Shown: piece after piece, positions 27,784 to 37,700 of the stretch
How the letters are laid out: each line of letters opens with the position of its first letter
How positions within the stretch are numbered: the stretch's first letter is position 1
From: Arcobacter nitrofigilis DSM 7299
GTDB lineage: Bacteria > Campylobacterota > Campylobacteria > Campylobacterales > Arcobacteraceae
Direction of reading: 5' to 3'
Length of the DNA: 64,000 nucleotides
Assembly: GCF_000092245.1 (NCBI RefSeq)
Contig: NC_014166.1
Location: forward strand, 3,038,001-3,102,000
The notes under the pieces: model-generated
Databases searched by the model: none
What the model was told of the DNA's origin: nothing
Seen by the model: only the letters and a program-made list of their open reading frames with translations
Translations under genes and position numbers: made by a program

Positions 27784-28455
27784 TTATTCTTCTCGCATAA
27801 TTTTAATAGTTCTAGGAGGCTTACAATCTTTAAAAATAACACAATCATTTCTTAAGCCATGTTCATATGTAGCTCTAGCACTTGTAATTATTTGCCCAGT
27901 TGAATTATCTAAAACTCTAGCATTTAACATAATTCTTCCATATTGTCTTGAATATGTTCCAACTACTATAAAACTATTTTGAACATTCTCTTTCATCTTA
28001 CTTGTATTTCTAGTAATAAAATATTCACCTTTTTCATTAACAGAAACACCCATTTGACCTCTAAACTCAATAATATTGAAACCTCTGTTAGAAAGTTCAT
28101 TTATTAAACTTTCACTAATAACTCTTCCAAACTCAGTAGTTTTTTTGAAGTTGTCTAATCTAACAAAAGATGTAATCAATACTGATTTGTTTGTATGCAT
28201 TTTATTGTTTTGCATCATTTGAGTTGCAAGAGAAGAAATTGTAGCTTCTAAAGAATTCTGCGTAGTGACATTTTGTTGCATATCTTCTGCGATTTTCATA
28301 TGTTCTTTAGTAACTTGAACTTTTTCATTAGCTTTATCAATTCCTGCTTTTTCACTTGGATTCATAGTTACTTTCATATCTGAATCTGATGAAGCACACG
28401 AAATTGTTAATATCGATAAAAGAACCAAACAAGAGTTTCTCAATAGCTTAAGCAT
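27784..28455 (-). CDS. FlgO-family lipoprotein (first of two)
   Basis: A 223-residue lipoprotein with a signal peptide and lipobox LTISC (Cys near residue 20). A charged helical spacer of about 70 residues follows, then the FlgO domain: VLITSFVRLDNFKKTTEFGR, GFNIIEFRGQ, and FIVVGTYSRQYGRIMLNARV. The block I/VVGTYS...VR/LD..G is shared with the downstream gene, showing that they are paralogues. A ThiJ/DJ-1 gene is divergent upstream with a 185-base gap. No clear promoter element could be picked in that AT-rich gap. Confidence 0.78.
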   Translation of the reverse strand: MLKLLRNSCLVLLSILTISCASSDSDMKVTMNPSEKAGIDKANEKVQVTKEHMKIAEDMQQNVTTQNSLEATISSLATQMMQNNKMHTNKSVLITSFVRLDNFKKTTEFGRVISESLINELSNRGFNIIEFRGQMGVSVNEKGEYFITRNTSKMKENVQNSFIVVGTYSRQYGRIMLNARVLDNSTGQIITSARATYEHGLRNDCVIFKDCKPPRTIKIMREE

Positions 28456-28640
28456 GTAATACCCCTTTTTATAATTGATAAATTTTATTTAAACTTTACT
28501 TATATATACTTGAATAGTTACCTTTTTATCTCCTTTAAAGTATTGCTTAATCTAATATTAATAAATGTAAATTTATAGGTATTTAATTATTCGCTTTCAC
28601 ATAAAAAGTATGCTAAAATAATAATAAAAAGGATTTCAAA

Positions 28641-29192
28641 ATGGCAAAATTATTAGTACCTATTTCAAATGGCTTTGAAGAAATTGAAGCAATAAGCATA
28701 ATTGACATTTGTAGAAGAGGAAATATTGAGGTAACGATTGCTTCTATTGAAGAAATAAATGTCCTTGGTGCTCATCAAATATCAATAAAAGCAGATAAAT
28801 TATTGTCACAAATCCAAGAAAAAGATTTTGATATGATTGCCTTACCTGGTGGATTACCAAATGCTTTTAATCTAGCAGAAAATGAGCTTTTGCAAAAAAT
28901 GCTTAAACAATTTAAAGAAAATGGTAAAAACATTGCTGCAATATGTGCAGCTCCTTTTGCTTTGCATAAAGCTGGAGTATTAAACAAAAATTATACTTGT
29001 TACCCAGGGTTTGAAAGTAAAATCAAAGAAGATGGATATATTCAAAATGAAAACATAGTAATTGATGGTAAAGTATTAACCTCAAGAGGACCAGCTACTG
29101 CTGCACTTTTTGCTTTGGAAATTGTAAAGATTTTAAAAGGGAAAGAAGAGTATGAAATAGTAAAAGAAGGGCTATTAGCAAATAATTGCTAA
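28641..29192 (+). CDS. DJ-1/PfpI-family protein
   Basis: A 183-residue cytoplasmic protein of the ThiJ/YajL type. The Glu of FEEIEA near residue 14 and the nucleophile Cys in IAAICAAPFALH near 101 are the typical reactive pair. PGGLPNAFNL and SRGPATAALFALEI are further family blocks. Reported activities of relatives include glyoxalase/deglycase and chaperone functions. The exact activity here cannot be read from sequence. It is a single gene with an AAAGGA ribosome site, convergent with the FecR gene with seven bases between the stops. Confidence 0.88.
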   Translation: MAKLLVPISNGFEEIEAISIIDICRRGNIEVTIASIEEINVLGAHQISIKADKLLSQIQEKDFDMIALPGGLPNAFNLAENELLQKMLKQFKENGKNIAAICAAPFALHKAGVLNKNYTCYPGFESKIKEDGYIQNENIVIDGKVLTSRGPATAALFALEIVKILKGKEEYEIVKEGLLANNC

Positions 29193-29199
29193 TAGCTTT

Positions 29200-29775
29200 T
29201 TATTTTTTATCAAAGGGAGGAATTCTTCCAACCATTGCTTCAAGTTCCCTAAGTTCATCATCATCATGACCTCTTAGTTTTTTTGCATGTTTTATACTCC
29301 CATCTGCTAAAACCCACTCCATTTTATGGTGAGATGCTTTATAAAACTTATGTGCTTTTGCTGTTTTTAATTCTGTTTCCCCATAACAAGTACAAAAATA
29401 TGATTTTCCATCTATATGTTCTACATAAACACCAGTACCACGAATACCTGCTGTCATATTCTCTGTTTTGACCTCGTGTTTTTCGCCACCTTTACCAAAA
29501 ACGGCTAGAACTCCACCTGTTACTACATTAAGTGTTTTTAATCCACCCTTCTCTTCTATTGAAAATTTTGTGTCAGCATTTGCTAAAAAAGCATCTTTAC
29601 CTATATTAAATTTCACTTTTGAGTTTTTACCAGTTTTTATAAAATCACCAAGTTTTACCACACTATTTTTTGTAACTTTTTTTCCATTTATATATACATC
29701 TCCACTACTTATTACACTATCTGCAAATACATTTAGAGCAAAAAGAAAACAAAGTCCTATTATAATTTTTTTCAT
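29200..29775 (-). CDS. exported FecR-domain protein
   Basis: A 191-residue protein with a signal peptide (MKKIIIGLCFLFALNVFA) and a FecR-like beta domain: SGDVYINGK, a hydrophobic middle with GGVLAVFGKGGEKHEVKTEN, and the signature AGIRGTGVYVE near 112. FCTCYG near 130 has a Cys pair that could bind or form a disulfide. The C terminus is charged (KKLRGHDDDELRELEAM). It is not the sigma-factor regulator itself but the exported sensor-like version. It is divergent from a CHASE2 adenylate cyclase with a 47-base gap. FecR plus CHASE2 cyclase is a recurrent pairing, so a shared envelope signal is likely. Confidence 0.85.
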   Translation of the reverse strand: MKKIIIGLCFLFALNVFADSVISSGDVYINGKKVTKNSVVKLGDFIKTGKNSKVKFNIGKDAFLANADTKFSIEEKGGLKTLNVVTGGVLAVFGKGGEKHEVKTENMTAGIRGTGVYVEHIDGKSYFCTCYGETELKTAKAHKFYKASHHKMEWVLADGSIKHAKKLRGHDDDELRELEAMVGRIPPFDKK

Positions 29776-29822
29776 GTTTGCCTCTCAAACAATAATTTAG
29801 TACATTTATTATATCATAAGCA

Positions 29823-31940
29823 ATGAAAATTTTTATTAAGCATAAGATATTATTCTTTTTCATATCTTTTATATTATTAACCTTTTGCTATTTAAATTTT
29901 AATAAAATAACTAGTAATTTTGATGAAAGAATTAGAGAAATATTTTTTGAAATAAGAGGAGAAATTCCCACTACAAATAAAGTAGTAATAATCGATATTG
30001 ATGAAAAATCTATAAATGCACTTGGACAATGGCCTTTTAGTAGAGATTATATGGCACAAGTTTTAGCAAACCTTACAAATGCAGGTGCTGGAATTATAGG
30101 TATAGATATTATATTTTCAGAATCAGATAGAAGTTCTCCTTCATATATGGCAAAAAAATTAAATCTTAAAGGTGAATTTAGAGACAATGACCAACTCTTA
30201 GCTGCTGTTATTTCCCAAACACCTACAGTTTTAGGATATTATTTTACAAAAGATTTATCAAAAAATACTAAGCCAATTCCTGTTACAAAATTTACGCCTA
30301 CAGCATCACCTCATCTTTTAAACTTTGAAAATGTAGTTACAAATATTTCTCCTATACAAGAAAGTGCTTATTCCTCTGGGTTTTTTAATGCTTTTAATGA
30401 CCAACAAGGCAAGATTATAAAAATGCCCCTATTACTACAATATAAAAATAGAATCTATCCCTCTTTAGTTTTTGAAATGATTAATATTGCAAGTAATACA
30501 CAAAATGTAAAAATAATCCAAGATGATTATTCTATTTCTGGTGTAAAACTTTCAAATATTGATATACCAACAGATAAAAATGGTTTTATGAGAATAAATT
30601 TTAGAGGAGCAAAAAAGAGTTTTAAATATATCTCATTTTTAGATATCTTAAATGGCAATTTTGATTCAAAAGATATAAATGGAAAATTTATTTTAATAGG
30701 AAGTTCTATTACTACTTTAGCAGATTTGCGTTCAACAGTATATGATTTAGCCCTGCCAGGAGTTGAGATACATGCAAATATGATTGATAATATCTTAAAA
30801 GGTGACTTTATTTATGAGCCAACTTTTGGAAAAGCCATTGATATTTTTGTCATATTTCTTTTAACTGTAGTTTTAGGAACACTTTTACTTTTTTTATCAT
30901 CTTTAAATATTCTTATTGTTATAGGAATTTTATCTATTATTCTTTGTACATCTTATTATTATTTACTTTTTTCCCAAGGTATTGTTTTAAATCTTTTTTA
31001 TCCAATAGTCTCAATAATTCTAACAAGCCTAAGTGCTTTTTATATCAATTATCAAAAAGAGCAAAAACAAAAAGAGTTCATAAAAGATAAATTTGCAAAA
31101 AAAGTTTCATTGGAAGTTGCCAATGATTTGTTATCAAATGATAATAATGATTTTAAAGCTAAAGAAAAAGAGTTAACAATATTCTTTAGTGATATAAGAG
31201 GCTTTACAAATATTTCTGAAGAGTTTGATTCTCCACAAAAATTAATTGAAGTACTTAATAAATATTTTGAACCAATGAGTGAAATAATTATACAAAACCA
31301 TGGAACAATTGATAAGTTTATAGGTGATGCCATTATGGCATATTGGAATGCTCCATGTGATGTAGAAAATCATGCTGATAAAGCAGTACAAAGTGCTTTG
31401 GGTCAACTTGAAAAATTAGAAGGACTCAATACAGAGCTTAAAAAAGATTTTAATTTATCGATTCAAATAGGTATAGGAATTCATACAGGAATTGCTGTTG
31501 TTGGAGAAATGGGTTCATTGGGAAGAAGTGATTATACAATTATTGGTGATAATGTAAATTTAACATCAAGAATTGAAAGTCTTAGCAAATATTTTGCAGT
31601 TGAATTACTAATTTCTGAATCTACAAAAATATCATTGAAAGATAATTACCATTTAAAATATTTAGCAAGTGTTATTGTAAAAGGGAAAAGTAAATCAATA
31701 AAACTATATCAAGTCTTATTAGCTAAAGAGTTTGAAGAATTTGAAAGTGTACAAATTGATTATGAGAAAGCTATTAAATGCTATCAAAATAAAAACTTTA
31801 TTGATAGTAAAACTATTTTTGAAGAGATTGAAGATACTCATCCTTCAAAAATAAATAGGCTTTATATAAAAAAATGTAAAGAATATATTAGTTCAAAAGA
31901 TAACAACATTGTTTTAGATTTTGTTATGGATGAAAAATAA
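29823..31940 (+). CDS. CHASE2-domain adenylate/guanylate cyclase
   Basis: Membrane class III nucleotide cyclase of 705 residues. An N-terminal helix (about 8-25) leads to a periplasmic CHASE2 domain (about 30-330; IDEKSINALGQWPFSRDYMA at the start). Three closely spaced helices follow (about 338-410). The cyclase domain begins near 438: the metal Asp residues are in FFSDIRGFT and FIGDAIMAYW, the Lys in TIDKFIGD, and DYTIIGDNVNLTSRIE carries the transition-state Asn/Arg. The Lys and Asp positions favour ATP, hence cAMP, as product. Cyclic-AMP signalling is not universal in this phylum. The 3' end overlaps the convergent glycosyltransferase by 79 bases. Confidence 0.92.
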   Translation: MKIFIKHKILFFFISFILLTFCYLNFNKITSNFDERIREIFFEIRGEIPTTNKVVIIDIDEKSINALGQWPFSRDYMAQVLANLTNAGAGIIGIDIIFSESDRSSPSYMAKKLNLKGEFRDNDQLLAAVISQTPTVLGYYFTKDLSKNTKPIPVTKFTPTASPHLLNFENVVTNISPIQESAYSSGFFNAFNDQQGKIIKMPLLLQYKNRIYPSLVFEMINIASNTQNVKIIQDDYSISGVKLSNIDIPTDKNGFMRINFRGAKKSFKYISFLDILNGNFDSKDINGKFILIGSSITTLADLRSTVYDLALPGVEIHANMIDNILKGDFIYEPTFGKAIDIFVIFLLTVVLGTLLLFLSSLNILIVIGILSIILCTSYYYLLFSQGIVLNLFYPIVSIILTSLSAFYINYQKEQKQKEFIKDKFAKKVSLEVANDLLSNDNNDFKAKEKELTIFFSDIRGFTNISEEFDSPQKLIEVLNKYFEPMSEIIIQNHGTIDKFIGDAIMAYWNAPCDVENHADKAVQSALGQLEKLEGLNTELKKDFNLSIQIGIGIHTGIAVVGEMGSLGRSDYTIIGDNVNLTSRIESLSKYFAVELLISESTKISLKDNYHLKYLASVIVKGKSKSIKLYQVLLAKEFEEFESVQIDYEKAIKCYQNKNFIDSKTIFEEIEDTHPSKINRLYIKKCKEYISSKDNNIVLDFVMDEK

Positions 31941-33079
31941 GAGTTTTCACAGATTAATTTATTCTTATCACAAAAGTCTTCAAAACTATTTTTTATATCT
32001 TTATCTTCCATAAATCTAATAGAATTTTGAGAATAGTTTTTATATAAATTTTTATTTTCATAAAGTATTTTTACACTATTAATCCACTCGTTATCATTCT
32101 TTATATCTAAAATAAAACCACTATTGGAAGCTTTTACAAGCTCTTTTGGTCCCCCTTTATTTGTAACAATCACAGGAAGAGCAGAACTCATCCCTTCCAT
32201 AACAACTTGCCCTAAAGTATCTGTAGTAGAAGGGAAAATAAAAACATCAGAACTAGCATATATATTTGATAACTCTTTTTCAAGTTTCATTCCTAAAAAA
32301 TGAATATTATATTTCTTCAACTGTTCTTTATATTTTAAAAAATGTCCATTTCCCACGATGATTAAATCTATGTTTAATTTTAAAGAATATACCTTTTTAA
32401 AAAGTTCAATTAAAAACTCTATATTTTTCTCTTTTGTTGCTCTTCCCACATATAAGAACTTCATACTATTCATTCTTATTTTATAATCATTCCAAATATT
32501 TACATCTCTAAAAGAAAAAGAAAAGCTTTCTGTATTAATTCCTGATTTTAAAATAAATATTTTTGATTCATCTATTTTCAAATCATTCATTACAATACTT
32601 TTATACTCTTGGGTTCTAACAAAAATTGCCTCAAAATTACTATAAAAAAATCTCAAATAATACTTTGAAATATATCTAAAAATTTTTGAATTTGTATTTT
32701 TATATATGTAAGCGGGAAAGTCCGTATGATATATTCCAGCTTTTGGTATTTTGTAAAGTCTGGCTAATATTGAGCCTATTATTCCAACTGGTCCAGGAGT
32801 GGAAATATGCACAAGATGAGGAGAGAGTTTTTTTAATAATTTTGCCATTTTAAATGGATTTGGAAATACTAAATCTAACTCTTTATAAAAAGGCATAGAT
32901 ATTCTAAAAAAAGGTTTTATATTGTAAATAGATTTTTTTTGTGAGAAAGCACTTTTTTTAGTAGATGTTATTATTTTAAATTCATCTTTTGAGATATCTG
33001 CAAAATCATTTAAAAATCTAGATACTCCATTTAAATCATAAACCGTATCGCTAAATAAAACTATATTTACATTATTCAT
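31862..33079 (-). CDS. GT4-family glycosyltransferase
   Basis: A 405-residue group 1 glycosyltransferase with a GT-B fold. The N-terminal Rossmann part begins VNIVLFSDTVYDLNGVSRFL. The C-terminal nucleotide-sugar domain shows FLYVGRATKEKNIEFLIELF, FIFPSTTDTLGQVVMEGMSS and LPVIVTNKGGP, with the usual Glu near 300. No signal or membrane helix. The last 26 codons lie on the antisense of the convergent cyclase gene, an unusually long overlap. The divergent partner is a metallophosphoesterase, a known neighbour of such transferases. It probably adds a sugar to a lipid or surface polysaccharide. Confidence 0.88.
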   Translation of the reverse strand: MNNVNIVLFSDTVYDLNGVSRFLNDFADISKDEFKIITSTKKSAFSQKKSIYNIKPFFRISMPFYKELDLVFPNPFKMAKLLKKLSPHLVHISTPGPVGIIGSILARLYKIPKAGIYHTDFPAYIYKNTNSKIFRYISKYYLRFFYSNFEAIFVRTQEYKSIVMNDLKIDESKIFILKSGINTESFSFSFRDVNIWNDYKIRMNSMKFLYVGRATKEKNIEFLIELFKKVYSLKLNIDLIIVGNGHFLKYKEQLKKYNIHFLGMKLEKELSNIYASSDVFIFPSTTDTLGQVVMEGMSSALPVIVTNKGGPKELVKASNSGFILDIKNDNEWINSVKILYENKNLYKNYSQNSIRFMEDKDIKNSFEDFCDKNKLICENSYFSSITKSKTMLLSFELIYSLHFFI

Positions 33080-33161
33080 TTAAAAATACTATCAAGTAAT
33101 GGTTACAAAAATATTACTAAATTGATGCCATAATGTAACCATATATAATTAAAATCTATTT

Positions 33162-33890
33162 ATGAAATACAAAACAATATTTATATCAGATATACATTTA
33201 GGTACAAGATTTTCTCAAGCAGAAAAACTAATTGACTTCTTAAAAGATAATGAAAGTGAAAATCTTTTTTTAGTGGGTGATATTATTGATGGTTGGTCAA
33301 TAAGAAGAAAATTTATTTGGCCCCAAGCCCATTCTGATGTTATACAAAAAGTTCTAAGAAAAGCTAGAAAAGGTACAAATGTATACCTTATAACTGGCAA
33401 TCATGATGAGTTTTTAAGACCTTTCGTTCCACTTGTTTTAGGAGATAATCTAGAAGTTTCCAATGAGTTTGAGTATATTTCTATTACAGGAAAAAGTTAT
33501 TATGTTACACATGGTGATTTTTTTGATTCTATTACTATGACAAAAAAATGGTTAGCTATTTTAGGAGATTACGGATATGATTTTTTACTTTATATAAACT
33601 TTATATTAAATAGAATAAGAAAAACATTTAAAATCAATTCAAAGTGGTCACTATCAAAATATATAAAAGACAATGTGAAAAGTTCTGTTAATTTTATAAA
33701 TGATTTTGAAAAAGTTTTAACTAACCATGCAAAACACAAAGGTTATGATGGTATCATTTGTGGACATATTCATAAAGCAGAACAAAGAAAGATAGAAGGA
33801 ATTGAATATAAAAACTGTGGTGACTGGGTAGAATCATGCACTGCACTGGTGGAGACGTATGAAGGTAAATTTGAAATTATTACTTGGTAA
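33162..33890 (+). CDS. calcineurin-type metallophosphoesterase (LpxH-like)
   Basis: A 242-residue metal hydrolase. All the binuclear-metal motifs are present: DIHLG near 8, GDIIDGW near 39, GNHDE near 75, THGDFFD near 114, and CGHIHKAE near 202. It resembles UDP-2,3-diacylglucosamine hydrolase-type enzymes of lipid A synthesis but also their uncharacterised relatives, so I do not assign LpxH. It is divergent from the GT4 gene with an 82-base gap and is followed five bases later by the patatin gene. Together these three suggest work on envelope glycolipids. Confidence 0.85.
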   Translation: MKYKTIFISDIHLGTRFSQAEKLIDFLKDNESENLFLVGDIIDGWSIRRKFIWPQAHSDVIQKVLRKARKGTNVYLITGNHDEFLRPFVPLVLGDNLEVSNEFEYISITGKSYYVTHGDFFDSITMTKKWLAILGDYGYDFLLYINFILNRIRKTFKINSKWSLSKYIKDNVKSSVNFINDFEKVLTNHAKHKGYDGIICGHIHKAEQRKIEGIEYKNCGDWVESCTALVETYEGKFEIITW

Positions 33891-33895
33891 TATAA

Positions 33896-34651
33896 ATGAT
33901 TAACTTTGCACTTTGCCTAAGTGGTGGAGCAGCAAGAGGCGCTTTTCATTTAGGCGCATTAGCTTTTTTTGATGAACAAAATATTAAATTTGAAGCTTTT
34001 AGTGGAAGTTCAATTGGTTCAATAATTGCAGCTTCTTATGCAAGTGGAGTCTCTCCTTTAGAACAATTAAAAATATTCAAATCAAAAGAACTAAGAAAAT
34101 GTATAAAATTCAACCCTTATTTAAATGGTTTACTTAAAATCGATACAACAAACCCCTTGATAAAAGAGTTATTACCAATACACAAAATCGAAGATATTCC
34201 AAAACCTTTATATATTTGTGTTTATGATTACAAAAATAAAGAGCTAATCTATTATGATAAAGGCGATGTGGTCAACTTATGTATAGCCTCTTCTGCTTTG
34301 ATTCCATTATTTAAACCTTTAAAATTTGAAAACAGGAAACTCTTGGATGGGGGATTGTTAAATAATATACCAGTTGAACCCCTACTTAATAAAAATTATA
34401 AAATATGTGCCCTTGATCTTCTACCAAGAAAAGAAAGAACTCTGCAAAAAAATTACAATCCAATAAATTTAGTAAAAAAAAGAATATTTAAAACTTGGCA
34501 CCAAAATATTGATTATGCCATAAAACATACAGATATTTATATCACAACTAATAAATTAAGAGAGACAAAAATGTTTACTTTTGATGGTTTAGATGAACTT
34601 TTTAAGCTAGGATATAAAGAAGCAAGTAATCATATAAATTCATTTAGATAA
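33896..34651 (+). CDS. patatin-like phospholipase (RssA type)
   Basis: A 251-residue lipid acyl hydrolase. The oxyanion loop is SGGAARG near 8-14, the nucleophile Ser is in the GSSIG motif near 42, and the catalytic Asp is in DGGLLNNIPVEPL near 154. It has no signal peptide, so it is cytoplasmic or peripheral. It starts five bases after the phosphoesterase stop and is co-transcribed with it. Substrate and physiological role are not shown by sequence. Confidence 0.9.
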   Translation: MINFALCLSGGAARGAFHLGALAFFDEQNIKFEAFSGSSIGSIIAASYASGVSPLEQLKIFKSKELRKCIKFNPYLNGLLKIDTTNPLIKELLPIHKIEDIPKPLYICVYDYKNKELIYYDKGDVVNLCIASSALIPLFKPLKFENRKLLDGGLLNNIPVEPLLNKNYKICALDLLPRKERTLQKNYNPINLVKKRIFKTWHQNIDYAIKHTDIYITTNKLRETKMFTFDGLDELFKLGYKEASNHINSFR

Positions 34652-34665
34652 TAGATTCTTTAAGC

Positions 34666-34671
34666 TATAAT
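34666..34671 (+). promoter_or_regulatory. -10 box before dnaE
   Basis: TATAAT within AAGCTATAATCGCC, 32 bases before the dnaE ATG. The core GCTATAATCGC is identical to the one before pyrG. No -35 is visible. Confidence 0.55.
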
Positions 34672-34702
34672 CGCCTAATAAATATCCAAGAAAAGAATCA
34701 TT

Positions 34703-37700
34703 ATGTCACAAATACCTGAATTCACGCACTTACACCTACATACAGAATATTCGCTCTTAGATGGCGCTAATAAAATAAAAGATCTAGCAAAAAAAATCAA
34801 AGCCTTAGGAATGAAAAGTGTTGCCATGACAGACCATGGTAATATGTTTGGAGCCATTGATTTTTATAAAGCTATGAAAGCAGAAGGAATCAAACCAATT
34901 ATTGGGATGGAAGCTTATATTCATAACTCTGAAGAGTTAGATGATAAATCCCATAGAAAAAGATTTCACTTATGTTTATATGCAAAAAATCAAGTTGGTT
35001 ATAAAAACTTGATGTTTTTGACCAGTCAAGCTTATATGCATGGATTTTATTATTACCCAAGAATTAACAAAAAAATACTAAGAGAAAATAGTGAAGGACT
35101 TGTATGTAGTGCAGCTTGTTTACAAGGTGAAGTAAACTGGCATCTTAATACTCAAAGTGAAAGAAATGTAAAAAATGGTGCAAAAGGTTATGAAGAAGCA
35201 AAAAGAATCGCCTTGGAGTATAAAGAGATATTTGGAGATGATTTTTACTTAGAAATTATGAGACATGGTATTTCTGACCAACATTTTATTGATGACCAAA
35301 TTTTAAGAATATCAAAAGAGACAGGTATAAAAGTTGTTGCTACAAATGATACTCACTATTTAAAACAAAAAGATGCCCAAGCTCATGAAGCTTTTATGTG
35401 TATTGCCATGAATAAACTTTATGATGATCCAAATAGACTAAGACATAGTGTTCATGAGTTTTATTTAAAATCATCAGAACAAATCTCAAAACTATATGCA
35501 GATATTCCAGAGACAATAGCTGCAACACAAGAAATTGTTGAAAAATGTAACTTAGAGATAAAACTAGGAGACCCAACTCCTCCTAACTTTAAATTTACAA
35601 GGGAAAAGTCACAAGAAGAAGGCTTAACTCTACCAGAGCCAGAATTAGAATACTCATTAGAAAATGACAAAATTTTATTTGTACATGAGTGTTGGAAAGG
35701 TTTAGAAAAAAGACTTGAGATAGTACCCCAAGAGAGACATCAAGAGTATAAAGATAGATTACAAGTAGAAATAGACATCATAAATAGTATGAAATTCCCA
35801 GGATATATGCTTATTGTTTGGGATTTCGTAATTGCCGCAAAACAGATGAAAATACCAGTTGGGCCTGGAAGGGGTTCTGCTGCTGGAAGTTTAGTTGCCT
35901 TTTCTCTTGCTATTACGGATATTGACCCTTTACCTTATGGTTTACTTTTTGAGAGATTCCTAAATCCAGAAAGGGTATCGATGCCAGATATTGATATGGA
36001 TTTCTGTCAAGCTAGACGTCAAGAAATTCTTGATTATGTAATTGAAAAATATGGAAGAGCCAATGTTGCACAAATCATTACCTTTGGTAAACTTCTTGCA
36101 AAAGGGGTTATTAGAGATGTTGCTAGAGTTCTGGATATGCCCTATTCTCAAGCTGATGCGATGGCAAAACTTATTCCAGATGAACTGGGAATCAACTTAA
36201 CATCTTCTTATGAAAAAGAACCAAAGATAAAAGAACTTTGTGATTCAAATCCCCAAGCAAAAAGAGTTTGGGATTTTGCAATAGCCCTTGAAGGACTAAA
36301 TAGAAATGCAGGAACTCACGCAGCGGGAGTTGTTATTTCAAATGAACCACTTTGGAATAAAACACCCCTATTTAAACCATCAGGGATGGAAACTCTTGCG
36401 ACCCAATACAACGGTAAATACGTAGAAGATGTTGATTTAATCAAATTTGACTTCTTGGGTCTAAAGACCCTAACCGTTATTGAAGAAGCAAATAAACTAA
36501 TAGAACAAAGACATGGAAAAAGAGTAAATTTTTTAACTGTTGATGTAAATGATAAAGGTGTTTATGATTTAATTCAAACGGGAAATACAATTGGATTATT
36601 CCAAATAGAGTCAGATGGTATGCAAGATTTATGTAAAAGACTAAAACCATCAAATTTTGAGGATATTATCGCCGTTCTTGCTCTTTATAGACCAGGTCCA
36701 ATGGAGTCAGGGATGCTTGATGACTTTATCGATAGAAAACATGGTCGAGAAGAAATCAACTACTTCTATGATGAATTTGATGCACCTTTAAGACCAATAC
36801 TTGAAACAACTTATGGAGTTATCGTTTACCAAGAGCAAGTTATGCAAATCGTACAAACAATTGGTGGATTTAGCCTTGGTGGTGCCGATTTAGTTAGACG
36901 AGCCATGGGTAAAAAAATTAAAGAAGAGATGGATAGACTAAAGGGTGAATTTGCAATTGGTGGAGTAAAAAAAGGCTTTGTAAAAGAACATTGTGAAGAG
37001 TTATTCGACCTGATTGTAAAGTTTGCTGGATATGGATTTAATAAATCTCACTCAGCAGCTTATGCACTTGTAACATTTTATACTTCATACTTAAAAAAAT
37101 ATTACCCATCAGAATTTATGGCTGCACTTTTAACATTGGAAAAAGACAACACTGATAAAGTTGTAAAATATGTGGATGAAGTAAAAAGATTAAAACTAGA
37201 CCTATTCCCACCAGATATTAATAAATCAGACCTTGTATTTGCTCCTAAAAAAATTGATGGACAAGAAGTAGTAATGTTTGGAATGGGTGCTATTAAAGGT
37301 GCTGGAGACGTTGCTATTAAATCAATTTTAAAAGAGAGAAATGAGAATGGGAACTTTGAAGATTTTGCAGATTTTATTTCAAGAGTTGATGGAAGTAAAG
37401 TAAATAAAAGAGTATTTGAATCTTTAGCAAAAGCTGGTGGTTTTGATACTTTTGGATACTCAAGACGATCAATTTTAGAACAAATTGAAACCATAAATGA
37501 AACTGTTGGAAAAGCAATGGCTGCTAAAAAAATGGCAACAGGTTCACTTTTTGGAGATTCTAAAGAACTTACAAAAGTTGAAGTTCAATTAGAAAAGTTT
37601 GAAGAATATGAGTTAAAAGAGCTTTTAGAATTAGAAAAACAATCTTTAGGATTTTATGTATCAGGACATCCACTTGATGAATATAGGGAACAATTAGATG

